This document shows positions 62,073-64,000 of a stretch of DNA of 64,000 nt, in pieces; position 1 is the first letter of the stretch; each line of letters opens with the position of its first letter. The notes under the pieces were generated by a model, which made no database searches, was not told the origin of the DNA, and saw nothing but the letters and a program-made list of their open reading frames with translations. Both the position numbers and the translations under genes were made by a program. The stretch spans positions 1 to 64,000 of the forward strand of contig JAMONV010000045.1 in the NCBI GenBank assembly GCA_027066365.1. Reading direction: 5' to 3'. Source of the DNA: Flavobacteriales bacterium. Its GTDB lineage: Bacteria > Bacteroidota > Bacteroidia > Flavobacteriales > Flavobacteriaceae.

Positions 62073-62090
62073 TTTTATTTAAATACTTTT
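62073..62090. repeat. Left 18-bp direct repeat flanking the dispersed element
   Basis: TTTTATTTAAATACTTTT, identical to 62541-62558, directly abuts the left end of the 62091-62540 element. An exact flanking direct repeat is what a target-site duplication would give, but 18 bp is unusually long and AT-rich. Confidence 0.75.
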
Positions 62091-62540
62091 CTTGAATTAG
62101 GCGCTTAAATAATACGCAGAAAAAAATTAAATAAATAATGTAAATGGGCAAAGAAGAGGAAAAACCTAAATCCGCCCCACGGCGGATAGACGCGTTGGCC
62201 GGCAAAAATGCGGGCCGGATGCCGGCGGGAAAAGGCGCGTGGAAGCATCGAATACGCAATGACATGTATCTTTTTGGAAGGAGAAAATGTTAGGATTTTT
62301 CGATTAATCAAGGAGGAAAGCGCAAGTACTAGCCACTGCTATAAACGGGCATTTTCGACGCCGGATAAGTAAAAAACGCATTTTATCACCGGAAGGATGC
62401 GTGTCATTGCGTATCAGCCTTGATTTTCCGGTTCTTTTGTATCAAGCCTGTCCCTGCTTTTGCCGGGAACAAAAAAACATAAATAAAAATCATTTATTTA
62501 CAGTAGCACGGTTGTATTAACAAAGCGCCTAATTCATTAC
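62091..62540 (+). repeat. Dispersed inverted-repeat element, long copy (450 bp)
   Basis: The ends are inverted: TGAATTAGGCGCTT near 62093-62106 and its complement AAGCGCCTAATTCA at 62523-62536. Both end regions match the 13438-13677 copy in opposite orientation. Relative to that copy there is an extra central block of about 190-200 bp (roughly 62220-62425) containing GGAAGGAGAAAATGTTAGG-type A-rich sequence. No credible open frame is present. The size, inverted ends and dispersed copies fit a small non-autonomous mobile element or a structured intergenic repeat. It occupies nearly all of the DUF4271-mutY gap. Confidence 0.75.
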
Positions 62541-62558
62541 TTTTATTTAAATACTTTT
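62541..62558. repeat. Right 18-bp direct repeat flanking the dispersed element
   Basis: An exact second copy of TTTTATTTAAATACTTTT. Its end merges with TACTTTTG (62552-62559), the probable -7 box of mutY. Confidence 0.75.
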
Positions 62559-62559
62559 G
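62552..62559 (+). promoter_or_regulatory. -7 promoter box, mutY
   Basis: TACTTTTG matches TAnnTTTG, 41 bp upstream of the mutY ATG. Seven of its eight bases belong to the right direct repeat of the adjacent element. No -33 element at the right distance was seen. Confidence 0.5.
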
Positions 62560-62600
62560 CCGGATTACCGGTAAATACAAGTTTTCCCTATATTGCGCCC

Positions 62601-63641
62601 ATGAAAATACCACCGGAATTATATATATGGTATGCCTCCAATGCACGCGAACTGCCGTGGCGCAACACCCGCAATCCCTATCACATTTGGCTGTCGGAAA
62701 TCATGCTGCAACAAACCCGCGTGGAACAGGCTCTCCCCTACTATAAACGCTTCCTCCAACGCTTTCCCGCCATACAAAACTTGGCCGACGCCGGACAGGA
62801 AGAAGTTTTCACCCTTTGGGAAGGTCTCGGATACTACCGCCGCGCCGCCAACCTGCTCCGTACCGCTCAAATCATAGTCCACCATTATAACGGACGTTTC
62901 CCTTCCACCGCACAAGCATTGGAAAAATTGCCCGGAATAGGTCATTACACGGCAGCCGCCATAGCTTCCCTCGCCTTCGATGAACCCGTGGCCGTCCTAG
63001 ACGGTAACGTCATGCGCGTTCTGGCTCGATTCACCGGAAGCCACTTGCCCGTCAATTCATCCACAGGCCAAAAACATTTCCGGCAATTGGCCCAAAATTT
63101 CCTGAATAAAAAAAATTCCGCCCTGCACAACCAAGCCCTCATGGAATTAGGCGCCCTAATATGCACCCCCAAAAATCCCCGTTGCACACATTGCCCCATC
63201 CAAAACCAATGCACCGCATACAACGAAAAAAATCAAACACTATTGCCTGTAAAAATCAAAAAAAAACCTATTAAAAACCGATACATACACTACATATATG
63301 CCTCCGCCAACAAACTCATTAATATTCAAATCAGAACACACAACGATATTTGGCAAGGCCTATATGAATTTCCGCACTTGGAAACAAAACGAAAATCCGG
63401 GATAAATTTTCGCAGCCGATTGGCAAAACATTTCGGCATAAACCGCCAGAACTTAAAATTTATCCGAATGCAAACCCACTTGCTCACGCATCGTAAATTA
63501 CACCTCTATTTTTGGAAATACGAAGGACTAATAAACACCGAAAACACCGTCCCCATCACCCGGGCACAACAACTACCCATGCCCGTCCCGCTGAAACGCT
63601 TTTTGGAAAATCAAACGAATAACCCTAACTTTGAAATTTAA
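62601..63641 (+). CDS. mutY: A/G-specific adenine glycosylase
   Basis: 346 residues. The HhH-GPD domain shows ELPWRNTRNPYHIWLSEIMLQQTRVEQALPYYKRF, the helix-hairpin-helix LEKLPGIGHYTAAAIASLAF with the catalytic aspartate in VAVLDGNVMRVLAR, and the 4Fe-4S cluster ligands CTPKNPRCTHCPIQNQC (C-X6-C-X2-C-X5-C). A C-terminal NUDIX-like domain follows (about 225-340). It removes adenine opposite 8-oxoguanine. mutY followed by ssb, as here, is a common Bacteroidota order. Confidence 0.95.
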   Translation: MKIPPELYIWYASNARELPWRNTRNPYHIWLSEIMLQQTRVEQALPYYKRFLQRFPAIQNLADAGQEEVFTLWEGLGYYRRAANLLRTAQIIVHHYNGRFPSTAQALEKLPGIGHYTAAAIASLAFDEPVAVLDGNVMRVLARFTGSHLPVNSSTGQKHFRQLAQNFLNKKNSALHNQALMELGALICTPKNPRCTHCPIQNQCTAYNEKNQTLLPVKIKKKPIKNRYIHYIYASANKLINIQIRTHNDIWQGLYEFPHLETKRKSGINFRSRLAKHFGINRQNLKFIRMQTHLLTHRKLHLYFWKYEGLINTENTVPITRAQQLPMPVPLKRFLENQTNNPNFEI

Positions 63642-63683
63642 ATTAATAATAAAACACAGTTAAACCAAATAAGCTATTTTACC

Positions 63684-64000
63684 ATGAACGGAACTTTAAA
63701 CAAAGTCATCTTGATCGGAAACTTGGGAAAAGACGTAGATATTCATTATTTTGACAACGGACAAGCCATAGCACGCTTCCCTTTGGCCACCACCGAAAGT
63801 TTCATCGACCGCCATACCGGCGACCGTATCGAACGCACCGAATGGCACAACATCGTAGCAAGAAACAAACTGGCCGAAATTTGCCACAAATACCTGCGAA
63901 AAGGCGACAAAGTGTATGTGGAAGGTAAAATAAAAAGCCGTGAATTTACAGGAAACGACGGAAATAAACGCTACTACACCGAAATACACGCCATGCAAAT
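63684..64000 (+). CDS. ssb: Single-stranded DNA-binding protein (partial, runs off the window)
   Basis: Only the first 105 codons are in the window. MNGTLNKVILIGNLGKDVDI, ARFPLATTESFIDRHTGDRIERTEWHNIVARNKLAEIC, YLRKGDKVYVEGKIKSREF and NKRYYTEIHAMQ match the OB fold of bacterial SSB. It coats single-stranded DNA in replication and repair. It starts 42 bp after mutY and is probably co-transcribed. The C-terminal acidic tail lies beyond the window. Confidence 0.95.
   Translation, partial: MNGTLNKVILIGNLGKDVDIHYFDNGQAIARFPLATTESFIDRHTGDRIERTEWHNIVARNKLAEICHKYLRKGDKVYVEGKIKSREFTGNDGNKRYYTEIHAMQ

Noticed and set aside
62035-62311. Frames of 76 and 68 codons upstream of mutY on the minus strand
   Set aside because: They cover the left half of the dispersed element, have no promoter, and do not persist in the shorter copy.
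1-64000. CRISPR array, rRNA operon, prophage or restriction/defence island
   Set aside because: No regularly spaced short repeats, no rRNA signature segments and no recognisable cas, integrase, phage structural or nuclease-methylase gene sets were found.

Overview
The window is chromosomal DNA from a member of the Bacteroidota, most likely a flavobacterium-like lineage. The markers are a type IX secretion C-terminal sorting domain (56188-57897), a GLPGLI protein paired with a TonB-receptor-like protein, a CarboxypepD-reg/TonB receptor, an ExbB-ExbD-ExbD cluster, DUF4270/DUF4271-type proteins, a Rho factor with a long charged insertion, and many start regions preceded by the phylum's -7 box (TAnnTTTG) instead of a Shine-Dalgarno sequence. 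No rRNA or CRISPR array was seen, and no complete insertion sequence or phage. One tRNA gene (Ser-GGA) is present.

Layout. (1) 0.1-6.4 kb is the most accessory-looking part. An outer-membrane receptor-like protein and its GLPGLI partner are followed upstream by three small AT-rich exported or membrane proteins, and two direct-repeat copies of about 540 bp sit immediately 5' of two of them. (2) 6.4-12.4 kb is a heavy-metal RND efflux operon: a His-rich exported protein, a CzcA pump fused to a TolC-type outer-membrane factor, and a lipoprotein adaptor. (3) 12.5-17.6 kb holds a methyltransferase, a membrane protein, a TonB receptor and an AraC regulator, plus copies of a dispersed repeat. (4) 17.9-27.5 kb is a mostly housekeeping plus-strand run: coiled-coil membrane protein, glyS, comF, mutL, an active and a degenerate rhomboid, the site-2 protease rseP, exonuclease III, and an EF-hand lipoprotein ending in three GKCG motifs. 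(5) 27.9-36.9 kb has an esterase lipoprotein, glmM, a class V aminotransferase, an ABC ATPase, dus, an aldehyde dehydrogenase and a PhoD-like phosphatase. (6) 37.0-41.3 kb is the ExbB/ExbD energising cluster, tRNA-Ser and rho. (7) 41.4-52.2 kb has uvrA, a third rhomboid, a PBP4-type peptidase, an orphan groES, a thioredoxin-glutaredoxin fusion, a pseudouridine synthase, a PAP2 phosphatase and a PLP-dependent sulfur-amino-acid enzyme. (8) 52.2-62.0 kb has a large DUF3857/transglutaminase protein, a type IX cargo protein, DUF4270, a short glycogen-synthase-like protein, hemD and DUF4271. (9) 62.0-64.0 kb carries a repeat element with terminal inverted repeats and flanking direct repeats, then mutY and the start of ssb.

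How the parts work together. TonB receptors at 0.3 and 14.3 kb would be energised by ExbB/ExbD modules of the kind found at 37-39 kb. Envelope protein quality control is represented by three rhomboids, RseP and PBP4. DNA repair is represented by mutL, uvrA, xth and mutY. The points most worth following up are the duplicated upstream region with small exported proteins (3.7-6.1 kb), the EF-hand/GKCG lipoprotein with a palindrome over its promoter (26.9-27.5 kb), and the dispersed inverted-repeat element (12.6, 13.4-13.7 and 62.1-62.5 kb). All functional statements come from reading motifs by eye; no database search was possible.
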